Assembly (NCBI GenBank): GCA_963682055.1
Contig: OY821742.1
Span: forward strand, 18,720,135-18,784,134
Direction of reading: 5' to 3'
DNA: 64,000 bases
DNA from: Primula veris
Lineage: Eukaryota > Streptophyta > Magnoliopsida > Ericales > Primulaceae
Positions 1 to 9,859 of this stretch are shown here, piece by piece. Positions within the stretch are counted from its first letter, which is position 1, and each line of letters opens with the position of its first letter. The position numbers were made by a program, and so were the translations under genes. The notes beneath the pieces were generated by a model. That model worked only from the letters and a program-made list of their open reading frames with translations. It had not been told where the DNA came from and did not search any database.

Positions 1-1745
1 ATTTTGATTCAACACAAATCTCACATTTATGTTTCTTATCAAAAACAAATTTTGGTAGTATATTTAGTTATATTAATTTCTTCATAGAAGTAGAATTCAC
101 AGGACCTAATCTATCATACCCTAAATTAAATAAAGCGTAAGAATAAGTAAAGGAATTTTTATTAGCCTCTTGGGCAACATTCATGATTACATTATTCGTA
201 GTGCTGGTCTCCGCCTTAGCACTTCCACTAGTGGACTCGACTTTAGGAGTCGGAGTCCCAACATTTAATTTAAACTTGTTGTTGGTCATATAGGCACGGC
301 CTACATACATTTCATTTAAAGTGATTACAAGTTTAAAAGATTCACAAACAACTTTAAACCCTTTCTTCACCATCACCAAGCCAGAGACCAGATTCTTACG
401 AATTTTCGACACATGGAGCACCCCTGTTAGTGTCAGCTCCTTTCCCGAAGTCATCCTCATCACCACGGTTCATTTTCCTTCCACCTTGGAAGTAGTAGAG
501 TTTGCCATGAAACAGCTCTTATCATCCACGACCGTATAGGTCTTGAACATCCATTTGCTGGCTCATATGTGACTTGTAGCGTCGGTATCCAGCCACCACT
601 CTTTGGGGCTATTCCACACAAGGTTCACTTCAGAGACCACAACAACCAGCCGCATGCCATCATCTCTAGCACTTTTGCTCCATTCGGCTACATGTGCATG
701 AGCTTGGGCTTTCCTCTTGCCCTTCTCTTTGTACTTCTTGGGTGGGGGCTTAGGCTTGTCGGTGCATTTATAACAATCCGCGACATGATGACCAGGTTTG
801 TTACACACAAAGTAGTCTCTCATGAATTTATTCTTGGCTTTAGCAACCGTGTTACTTGCCCCGCCACCGCCTTTCTTTCCAGATTGGTAGTTGCTTTACT
901 CAATATTGAGCCTCTCAATGAGTCCCTCCAAGGTCATTGCATTTCGCTTGTGTTTCAAGTAGTTTTGAAACTCTTTCCATGAAGGTGACAATTTATCAAT
1001 CATTAATGCCACCTGGAAAAGCTCGTTAATACCTAGCCTCTCAACATCAAGCATATGGTATATGAGCTGGAGTTCCTCAACCTGCTCAATAATACTCTTG
1101 TCATCAACCATCATGTACTCGTGAAAGTCCGTGACGAAAAATTTCTTCGTGACAATGTTATTCACTTTGTACTTCTTTTCGAGGGTTTCCCCAAACTCCT
1201 TTGCAGAAGCCTTGAGCTCGAATACACTGAAAATAGTGTCATCAAGCGCACATAGTATGTAGTTTCGGCATAGGTATTCGTCGTGTTTCCACGCTTCTAC
1301 CGCCAAAACTGTCTGCACGTCCTCATCGTCCTCGCTTATAACAGGTGCAGTCTTCTTAAGAAACCGGATCAGGTTAAGGGTAGTTAAATAAAATAGCATC
1401 TTTTGCTGCTAACATTTGAAATTGTTGCCTTTAAACTTTTTCGGCTTCTCTAAATGAGAGGTTGGCAAAACGGGCATAATCATAGTAGCTTGAGCCTTGC
1501 CCTTGGCTTTGTCCCGCAGCCGTATCCGCTACCTTGGCCGCAGCTCTGGCAGCAGCCTTGGCTGCTTCCGTAGTCTTAGCCATAGCATCGACATTGGTCG
1601 CAGTCTCCGCCGCAGCAGCATCGGCATTAGCCTTAGCCTGAGCCCCCACATCCACAGCGCCCGTAGTGTTTTGGACATTTCCAATAACAACTATGTCCTG
1701 CTCATTTCCCAAAGGAACATTTGATGATTCCTCACTGTTAGTCAT
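1..1745 (-). pseudogene. Ty1/copia gag-pol remnant (element A), cut by the window edge
   Basis: Read on the minus strand, the ATG at 1745 opens an Ala-rich gag N-terminus (to about 1435). A frame change follows, then a UBN2-type gag domain (about 1445-896), a CCHC zinc knuckle (C-x2-C-x4-H-x4-C form, residues CNKPGHHVADC, near 800-770), a protease segment WWLDTDATSHI (about 595-563) and a GAG-pre-integrase segment (about 550-270) with the family-like run VLHVSKIRKNLVSG. Integrase and reverse transcriptase would lie beyond base 1. It is broken: a frameshift near 1435, an in-frame TAG at 1409-1411 where the family has Trp, a stop at the gag end near 896 and one after the protease motif. The protease active site reads D-T-D rather than D-T/S-G. 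Gag would coat the RNA and pol would copy and integrate it. Confident as a copia relic; lineage not assigned. Confidence 0.88.
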
Positions 1746-1798
1746 CTGAAATGACACACAAAATGTATCAGTTTTCTCAAAAGAAAAGGTTATATATT

Positions 1799-2100
1799 GT
1801 TAGCCGCAAATCACAATTATAATTTAATTGGTTTCGCTAAAAGAATATTAAATGGGCCAAATAAAACAACACCGGTATTCAAACGTGAGACCCAATTATA
1901 AATTAATTGGTTTCACAAAGAATACTAGTTTAATCAAACAACAACTAAATATTCAACCGTTAGCCCCAAAATTAATTTTTTTTGGGTTTCACAAAGAATA
2001 TTATATAAAATAAAAATTAATCGCGTACTTAACGTTCAATTTTATTCTACCGCAAACCTCAAATCTAGTAAACTAGAAATGATTTCACAAGAATAAAAAT
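1799..2100 (-). repeat. Leader hairpin-repeat array of element A (4 units)
   Basis: Between LTR and gag lie four degenerate units of about 75-90 bp (2043-2100, 1950-2003, 1877-1926, 1799-1849). On the minus strand each reads TTCTTGTGAAAYC-like, then an inverted repeat, then GGGGCTAACG- or GGTTTGCGG-like, then GAAT. The inverted repeats differ: TCTAGT/ACTAGA, CCCAAAA/TTTTGGGG, CCAATTA/TAATTGG, and a weaker CCAATTA/TAATTGT. The same plan occurs in the leader of element B. Function is unknown; an RNA packaging or translation signal is an inference. Confidence 0.7.
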
Positions 2101-2165
2101 TTGAACCAAATAAAATAAAAAGTTTAATTTAGTTAATCCTCTTTTTGAAACGGTAAATAAAAATA

Positions 2166-2180
2166 AATATCGTTTAAGAC
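2166..2180 (-). other. Conserved block next to LTR A, possible non-standard primer site
   Basis: Directly after the LTR end on the minus strand the sequence reads GTCTTAAACGATATT. Element B has ATCTTAAACGATATT at exactly the same place. The usual plant copia primer site (TGGTATCAGAGC, pairing with initiator tRNA-Met) is absent from both. Position and conservation suggest a primer-binding site using an internal part of a tRNA, but I could not match it to a particular tRNA. Confidence 0.5.
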
Positions 2181-3185
2181 TGTTGAAAATTCACTAGATC
2201 GGAAAGTAAAAAATTAAATAACACATACTGAAATGTAAATAACACAAAGTAATAGAAATCACAACTGTATTTCACCGAACGAATTTGACTCGATACAAGA
2301 TTCTGACACTAACAAAATTTAAATTGCAACAAAAAGAATTTCAGACAGATTTAATATAATTTATCAAACTGCTAGACTGAATTATAATTAACTGAAACTG
2401 TCAGACCAGAATAGTATAATTACTAAATTACTGGACTGTTATGTAATTAACTGAAACTGCCATACCAGAATAGTATAATTACTAAACTATTGAACTGTTT
2501 CTGTAATAAAAGGAAAATACATCACTAAATTGTAAATTACATAAAATAAATTACATAATAGAATTAAATCAAATCTACTGTACAAGAAAAGGAAATTACA
2601 AAAAAGAAAAAGGACTGAAGCGTAATTACAGAATAGTAAAGGACTGAAATGTAAATACTGGAAAATAAAGGACTAAAATGAACTAATAGCAATTTGTCCG
2701 GCCACCTTTCGGTTTCTAGCTATGGACACTCCGTTCCCAAGGTACAACGCTTATCTCAGAGTGGCTCGACGGAAACGGCACCGAACCACATGTCGAGCTG
2801 TTGGTGGTGTGATTCTCTCTCTAATATGCTATGTATGCAAGTGAGATGTGCATGTTGTGTAAATGTGTGAAGGGTTAGGCTTCCTTTTATAAGCTCTAAG
2901 GAGACCGTAGCCATAAATTTGGTCAATGTGTGATTAAAAACTCTATGTTTTCCCAACTCTCTAACAAAGTTGCAACAACATTTGCACCAACTTTAAAGTC
3001 AATTTACATTCACATCGACTCATCATTTATGTCAAGTGTATATACCGTTACGAAACTTGTCGCACAATCTTTTTCAAATAAATTGAGTACGGTATAAAAC
3101 CAAGTGCTAAGCACTTATTATTTTTGCTTAAAAGTCGGTCATTGACCACTTTTGGAACACCCATTTAAAACCATATTTTTCAACA
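2181..3185 (-). mobile_element. LTR of copia element A (about 1 kb)
   Basis: On the minus strand it starts TGTTGAAAAA at 3185 and ends TTTTCAACA at 2181, giving clean terminal inverted repeats. A purine-rich tract (GTAGGGGAT) lies just before it and the shared primer-like block just after. The central part (around 2690-2800) is clearly related to the LTRs of element B, including the stretch GGTGCCGTTTCC. A direct repeat of about 58 bp sits at 2389-2500. Because internal sequence flanks both sides, this LTR serves as 3' LTR of one copy and 5' LTR of another. Confidence 0.85.
2884..2893 (-). promoter_or_regulatory. TATA box of LTR A
   Basis: The minus strand reads CTTATAAAAG, about 300 bases into the LTR from its 5' end, a usual place for the retrotransposon core promoter. 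Inferred from motif and position only. Confidence 0.5.
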
Positions 3186-3808
3186 ATCCCCTACATGAAT
3201 GCAATTGGCTGAAATAAACATGCCCCTAAAATGCAATACGAGAGAACCGCAAAAGTTCACTGCATAAGGTCAGATGGTGTGCGCCTTGAACCTGCCATAG
3301 CGGAATAAACTTTAATATACTGCCTCTAGGTAGCAATAAATCTTTGAACCCTTTAGTGTTTGTGTATAACAAAGTAATACTCACACAGTACCCTCTCTAC
3401 ACCACTTACTAGGCCCTTTAGTCGTTGTACATATTTCATCTTGGACTGTCTTGACAAATTCAACCGAGTGCTCTAGCGATTTAGTCCAAGCTCATCACAT
3501 AGTATCGACATTACTACACTCGTTATAGGTGATGTCAAGTCAAGGGTGTCATGCCTCACCCCTCTCGAACTTCGAGATACTTGTATTCATTCAGAGTCTT
3601 AAGCTCACCCTTCACATGGTATAGGTCTATCACTCTATCATCAAATAAATGGGCTGGGAACCTATGTTACCGAGTGCTTTGTTCGGTCACCCCCACAGCT
3701 CGGTTTTCTCATTGAACCTTAAGATGGATAATCCAGTTCGGGTTGGGTAGCCTATGAGAAGGTTTTCAATTTGATGGGCTTCAACCCCATTCCCTCGATG
3801 AGGCATAG
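3186..3808 (-). mobile_element. 3' end of a copia internal region (pol C-terminus, long 3' UTR, polypurine tract)
   Basis: The reverse complement aligns by eye with 37880-38500 of element B along its whole length: the last pol codons (SSREMGF-like), then nearly 600 bases of untranslated sequence, then the polypurine tract next to the LTR. Similarity stops abruptly near 3808, where AT-rich DNA begins, so the rest of this copy is missing. With the LTR and gag on the other side this is an internal-LTR-internal junction, as left by recombination between tandem copies. Confidence 0.8.
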
Positions 3809-4530
3809 ATTTTTTGGAGTGATTTTTGGATTTTAAAAATTCAGATTTTTTAATCGGTGTTTGGTTAATAGGATTTTATTTTTTTTAAATCCAGATTTTT
3901 AGTTAAAATAATCCAAAAATCCAGAATGTATCTTTTTACTGGATTTTTGGATTTTAAAAATCAGATTTTTTAATATCTGATAGCAAACTGACCCTTAATG
4001 TATCAATGTTTTTCATTAATTTTTTACACGGTTTACGATGTAACAAAAAATTATATTTTAGTAAGTTAAGTATTGTATATTAGACTTTAATAACGAGTTT
4101 AACGAGTAATATTAGTAATATATAATGAGTTTTATGTTAGAATTAAAGAGTATATTTATTGATTCACTAAAAAGCTATTTTAAAAAAAAAAAATTATACA
4201 TCTCTAAATTAATAGTAAATTTCTATAGTCCTAACTATATATATTAGTTTATAGATGTTTTACTGTAATTACTTTTATAGAAGTCAATTTTAGAACAAGA
4301 TTTCTATAAAAATGCACTTTTACATAAAACAATTTGTGTTCCAAAAGTGTAGCCCAGACGACGAAACCAAATAAAAAATAAAATAAAGAGGAAATTAAGT
4401 ATTGGTCTCTAAATATAAAATTATTTAAGTATTAGTCACTCTTCAAAACTTAATTAAGAACTGGTCTATTATTTTTAAAACTAATTAAATATTGGTCCAT
4501 TATCATTAAATATAAAAGGGCTCACAATTC
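3809..4530. other. AT-rich spacer with short repeats
   Basis: No gene seen. At 3821-3860 and 3943-3980 two copies of GATTTTTGGATTTTAAAAAT are followed by CAGATTTTTTAAT, with a partly inverted copy between them. This suggests an old MITE, which I could not classify. Confidence 0.4.
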
Positions 4531-4666
4531 TAATTTGTTTATTTTTCTCCAATATGTTCTCTCTCTAAAAAACGGACCCACTGCCGACATCGACGCCGGC
4601 ACAACCATGGCAGTCATCTTCTCTGACGATGAACTTGGATGTCCAATCCCCATGTTTCCCTCTCTC

Positions 4667-4668
<2 letters not shown>

Positions 4669-4737
<69 letters not shown>
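4669..4737. repeat. (TA)n microsatellite, about 70 bp
   Basis: An almost pure TA run. A (CT)n run (4853-4888) followed by a short TA run (4887-4901) lies nearby. Open frames across these tracts are composition artefacts. Confidence 0.95.
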
Positions 4738-4744
<7 letters not shown>

Positions 4745-4870
4745 TATAAATATACGTATGTAACATTTGTATGTATACATACACACAGTGGGACCACGTC
4801 ATCACCGAAAAATATGTTCGTCGACTGCGGAGCAGCGACTTTGGCGGAGATATCTCTATCTCTCTCTCTT

Positions 4871-4901
<31 letters not shown>

Positions 4902-4931
4902 CCCTGGAAAAATATGGACTATAGCTGTAAT

Positions 4932-6629
4932 TGTAAAATCCCGTATTTTACTCTATTATATTTAGTTACTAATGTTTAATCATTTAGGAGTGTTTTTATA
5001 TTTTTGTAATGTGGTTGGATTGTTTAGTATTTATCAATTATTGAGGGATCAAACCCGTAGTAATATAGTTGGTAATGAAGATAGAGTAAGATGGTTACGT
5101 TCATTATATGGCAACGAATTGGCAGTAATATATTTAGCCATTTAAATTTATCATTACTATAGCTTACGTTATGTAGTAAAACAAGTCATTAATAAGAGTT
5201 TATAGGAACTAAATGATAATAGAGTTATATATAGAATTATTTGGGAGTAGGAATATTTAGTTATCATGTTAACACAACAATGTTTATAATTGTAGTAAAA
5301 GTCCATATTTATTAATAGAGAGTTACATGTTATAGGATAATATAGTAACGTGAAAATCTCAAAAGGTATAATAAGTATATGAATTCAACTTTATGGCTGT
5401 TCACTTTTGCATGTAACATATATGAGCATTTAATTTACATTCCTATTTATTTTTATAACAGACGTGCACATATGTACTAAAAGAATATACATCAGTATTA
5501 CTATTTATATGATATCTCATATACATTCTATGCTTATTATACTATATAATATTAAAATATATATGTATATAATGATAGAATGAAGATACTAAGAAAGGAA
5601 GGAAGCCACTAGGCAGATGTGTGCAAAATCAGAAAGTTTAATTCGGCAATTCATTGATTTACAGTATTCATAGTAAAACGTTCGGTTATCCCGTATCCGT
5701 ATATTGGTGAGTGGTTTTTCTTATTTGCTATTATAAAAATCTCATTGCATTTCTAACAAATGTTTGCAGGCTCAAATTATATTTTTGAAATATAAAAATA
5801 TACTTGTATATATTGAATTGCATGTTGCAGGTTTTGAAAGAAGTAGTTTTTATATACGTTGATAAACGTATAAAGTTTTAAAAAGTTTATATTTTTGTGA
5901 TCATTATGGTTTATATTTGGGATTAAGTTTATAAAATAAAAGAGATTTGGGAAGTCCAAATCCAAAGAATAAAAAGAGATTCAGGAAGGCTGAATCCAAC
6001 GAAGAAAAAGAGATTCAGGAAGGCTGAATCCAACGAAGAAAAAGAGATTCAGGAAGTCTGAATCCACCTAGGAGATTGGGAAGTCCTAACGGACTTAATA
6101 TTCAATTTATATTATCGTATTGATCACACTAAAAATTACAATTTTATTATTCGTGCTTTGGGAATTTTATTAAATAAAAGTATTGCTTTTGAAAGAAAAT
6201 GATAAAATCTATTTTTGACCCTATATTATATTGCAAGGTTGCCATTCACTAAGCTCGTTTAGCTTAGCCTCGTTTTTATAATGTTTTCAGGTAATCAGGC
6301 AGATTTTTAGAGTCGGACTAGAGTTAGTCGGGACCAGCCAGACCGTCTAGGATTTCTTTTATTTCCGCTGCTAATAAACTTCTAAGATTATGATTTCGAA
6401 TGTTGTTTGTTTAGTATTACAAGACCTTATTTGAATAAGTTGCTATCGAGATTTTGAATTTCACTTTAACTTGTTGGGATATTCAGAAATAAGAATGAAT
6501 GTTTGAAGTTACTATTTTAGAGTCTAAGTTATTTATTTAATTACTTTTAAGTTATAGGCCTTCATTTAGCACGTGCCGCCGCACGTGTTATTCGGCCGTG
6601 TGACGTCCTTTTGGGTCAGGGATGTTACA
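4932..6629 (+). mobile_element. Solo LTR, gypsy-like, with 5-bp target duplication
   Basis: The 1,698-bp segment starts TGTAAAATCCCG and ends GGGATGTTACA, so it has TG...CA ends and short inverted repeats. It is flanked by GTAAT at 4927-4931 and GTAAT at 6630-6634, an exact 5-bp duplication. No internal region is attached, so the element was lost by LTR-LTR recombination. The GC-rich end around 6570-6629 and the TGTAA start resemble plant Ty3/gypsy LTRs. Superfamily and orientation are inferred; the boundaries are well supported. Confidence 0.85.
5938..6085. repeat. 34-bp tandem hairpin repeat inside the solo LTR
   Basis: About four units with a 34-bp period, plus a degenerate fifth. Each contains an inverted repeat: GATTTGG/CCAAATC in the first and GATTCAG/CTGAATC in the next three, around a GAAGG or GAAGT loop. 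The paired change between unit 1 and the others keeps the stem intact. Confidence 0.85.
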
Positions 6630-6749
6630 GTAATTTCCAAAATTTTAACTAAATTACAGAATTGTCCATTTGTTCTGAAATTTTAAATAATTAGTCATCC
6701 AGCTAGCTAAATAGATTTATTCAGTAATCTTGTCCCGAATGCATATAAT

Positions 6750-8385
6750 AATAACTCAAATTTTTTTTAAATTATTCAGAATATTTTTAAAGTCACTCAC
6801 ACTATTTCTGAAATAACTTAGTTTGTTTTTAAAATTATTTAGACTCTTTTTAAAATCCCTCAGACTGTTTTTAAAATGACCAGACCATTTTAAAACGAGA
6901 TACACTATTTTTTAAATGACTCAAAACAACTTATACTACTTTTATACTAACTCAGATTGTTTTTAAAATGAATTAAATTAACTCAGACTGTTTTGAAATA
7001 AGTCAAAACGACTCAAATTGTTTTTATACTAACTCAAAATGTCTTTAAAATAACTTAAATTAACTCAGACTGTTTTTAAAATTATTTCAAATTACTCAGA
7101 CTTCTTTTTAAATGATTTAAAATTACTCAGGCTGTTTTTAAAATAACTTAAAATTACGTACACTATTTTTAAAATGACTTAAAATTACCCATACTAATTT
7201 TAAAATAAATTAAAACGAGTCAGACTGCTTTATAATTACTCCCTATTTTTAAAATAATTTAAAATGACTCAAACTGTTTTATAATTACTCAGAATATTTT
7301 TAAAATGATTTAAACGACTCAAACTATTTTTATAATTACTCAGACTATTTTAATAATTACTAAGACTGCTTGTAAAATTACTCACACTCTTTTTAAAATG
7401 ACTCATACTCTTTTTAAAATTACTCTGACTATTTTTATAATTATTCAGACTATTTTTAAAATGACTTAAAAAGACTCAGGCTGTTTTTAAAATTACTCAT
7501 GCTGTTTTTAAATTTACTAAGACTATTTTTAAAATGACTTAAAATGACTAAGAGTATTTTAAAAATATCTTAAAATGAGCCAGATTATTTTTAAAATGAC
7601 TCAAACTGTTTTTAAAATAACTCAGACTGTTTTTAAAATGATTCAGACTGTTTTTAAAATGACTCAGAATGATTTTAAAATAACTTAAAACGACTCAGAT
7701 TGGTTTTAAAATGACTTAAAATGACTCAGAATGTTTTTAAAATGACTTAAAATGACCCAAACCGTTTTTCAAATAACTTATATACTTTTTTTTAAAATGA
7801 CTTAAAACGATTGAGACTGTTTTTTAAATGACTTAAAATGACTCAGACTGTTTTCAAAATTACTTAAAATTACTCAGACTATTTTGAAAATAAATAAAAA
7901 CAACTCATACTATTTTTAAAATGATTCAGACTATTTTTAAAATGATTCAGACTATTTTTAAAATGAATTAGAACAACTGAGACTGTTTTTAAAAGGATTT
8001 TCCGGCTGATATTGTTTTTAAAATGACTTAAAGCGACATTTCGAAATTACTTAAAATTACTCAGACTTGTTTTAAAATTATTTAAAACGACTTAGGCTCT
8101 TTTTAAAATGACTTAAAACGACTCAGACTTTTATTAAAATTATTTAAAATTACTCAGACTATTTTTAAAATGACTTAAAACGACTCTGACAGTTTTTAAA
8201 ATTACTCTAACTGTTTTTAAAATTAGTAAAACTGTTTTTCAAATGACTAAGATTAGTTTTAAGTACTATGACTATTTTTAAAATTACTGAGACTATTTTT
8301 AAAGTTAATCTGACTGTTTTAAAATTAGTCAGACTCTTTTTTAAATGACTAAAAATGTTTTAAAGTATTGAGACTGTTTTCAAAT
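6750..8385. repeat. Decayed minisatellite, about 1.6 kb
   Basis: Dozens of diverged copies of a 21-bp unit close to ACTCAGACTGTTTTTAAAATG, often extended by about 10 bp (ACTTAAAATG or ACTTAAAACG) to a 31-bp unit. No coding capacity. It starts just after the solo LTR and ends near 8385. Confidence 0.9.
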
Positions 8386-8859
8386 AAGTAGAGTGACTCG
8401 AAATAAAATAAAAATAGTTGTTTCATGATAAATTTTAGAAAGGTAGCAAATTTGAATTTTTATTTGTCATATTTGTTAATTACATGTTTTTGTAATCGAA
8501 ATTTAAAGTAAAAGGACTAACTCGGTTTCTATAGCAAACTATGAGATGTATGGTGATAGTAATATAAAACTAACACAATAAACCCAAAAAAAAAACACGT
8601 ATCTACGTTGCGCATAGCGCGTGATAGGGTGATGTTTCACAAAAATTTTCACCAAGTGCTGAAGACAGAAAAAATGAATGCGAAGTAAAATAAATTTTAT
8701 TTATCAATTAATTTGCAGGTACAATCTCTGATAATTTCTAAAAGAAAATATAGAAATGAAAGTCATTTGATTCTCCTCTTCGAACATTTTGTGATGGCTC
8801 AAAATGCTATTATAGATTCTTTGATGAATTTTGTTGAATTTGCTGAACTTGAGTAGAAT

Positions 8860-9440
8860 TTTTCAGATTTGATGAAGAACATTGTAGTTTTGTTGATTTC
8901 GTTGATGATCTTGACGCTCTTCAGATTTGATGAACAACTTGGAAATTTTGATATAGAGAAACGTGTTTTTGCCTTTGTGTAGTCGTTCCTGAAAATCGAA
9001 TGCCGATTTATTGTAGATTTCTTGGGTGGAGTTCTTCAGATTTGGTGAAGAAGTTTGAAGACTTTGATTTACAAAAACGTCTTGCTTATTACTTGTAGTC
9101 GTTCCTGAAGATCGAAGGCAGATTTGTTGCAGAAGTTCTTCAGCTTTGGTGAAGAAGTTGAAGATTTTGATCCGTAGAAACGTCTTGCTTGCTTCTTTTA
9201 GACGTTCTTGAAGATCGAATGCCATGTTTGTTGCAGATTTGTTACAGACTTTGAATGCGTTCACTGAGGCCGGAGTGTGCAGAGCTTCTCATAGGAGTTA
9301 ATCCCCCTGACGTTTGTGGAGTAGCAGAGCTGATTTCCTGACGGCTGTGGAGGAGCGAAGCTGATTTCCTATCGACCGTGGAGGAGCGGAGCTAATTTCC
9401 TGACGGATGTGAAGGAGATTCTCTCTCTAGTATTCAAGAC
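8860..9440 (-). repeat. Repeat block downstream of a minus-strand TATA box, possibly part of an LTR
   Basis: Three copies of a unit of about 100 bp (around 8930-9008, 9010-9117, 9117-9225) carry the themes CAGATTTGGTGAAGAAG, GAAGATTTTGAT and GTTCCTGAAGATCGAA. Next to them (9300-9410) is a second repeat of about 40 bp around GCTGATTTCCTGACGG. On the minus strand they follow a TATA box (TATAAATAG, 9478-9486), and a 133-residue frame (9264-8863) runs through with the same internal duplication (AFDLQERL / AFDFQERL). I do not recognise the protein. A TGTTGACACG motif near 9846 could be an LTR start, but I found no matching end or target duplication. Confidence 0.45.
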
Positions 9441-9477
9441 TTTTTTTATTGTGAAAATAATGGTACCCCCACCGCTC

Positions 9478-9486
9478 TATTTATAG
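9478..9486 (-). promoter_or_regulatory. TATA box, minus strand
   Basis: The minus strand reads AGCTATAAATAGAGCGG. This is a good plant TATA box, about 35 bases upstream of an untranslated-looking stretch leading to the repeat block. Confidence 0.45.
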
Positions 9487-9859
9487 CTTTTTGGATGGAC
9501 TATTATTTGCAATACCACATTCTCAAGTTTGGGCCCATTTTCATATAGAACCAAGACTTATCATTTGTTTTAAAATTAATATTTGTGGTTAAAAAACATT
9601 TTAATGAGTTTTACAATTTTAAAAACTCTTTGTTTGTTTCATACTAAATGGTTTTTTAAAAAAAAAATATTTTTATTTTATTTAAATATAGTATCTTAAT
9701 TTTATGTGATAATAAATTATAATTTATTTTCTTTTAAATTACTAATAACTTCTTTTCTATTTAAATTTAGAGATTAATAATCAATTTAATTTTGTTTAAA
9801 AGACACGTGACGTATTTTTAGTAGCCACAAATTTTACGTGTCAACAGATACAACATGAC

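Noticed and set aside
4522..4979. Open frames on both strands around 4.5-5.0 kb
   Set aside because: Most of their length is translated (TA)n and (CT)n microsatellite.
8863..9264. Calling the 133-residue repeat frame a gene
   Set aside because: No family match and it starts within repeat DNA; kept as part of the repeat block instead.
8640..9855. Complete LTR with target duplication around the 8.6-9.85 kb block
   Set aside because: A TGTTGACACG-type start is present near 9846, but no matching opposite end with a 5-bp duplication was found.
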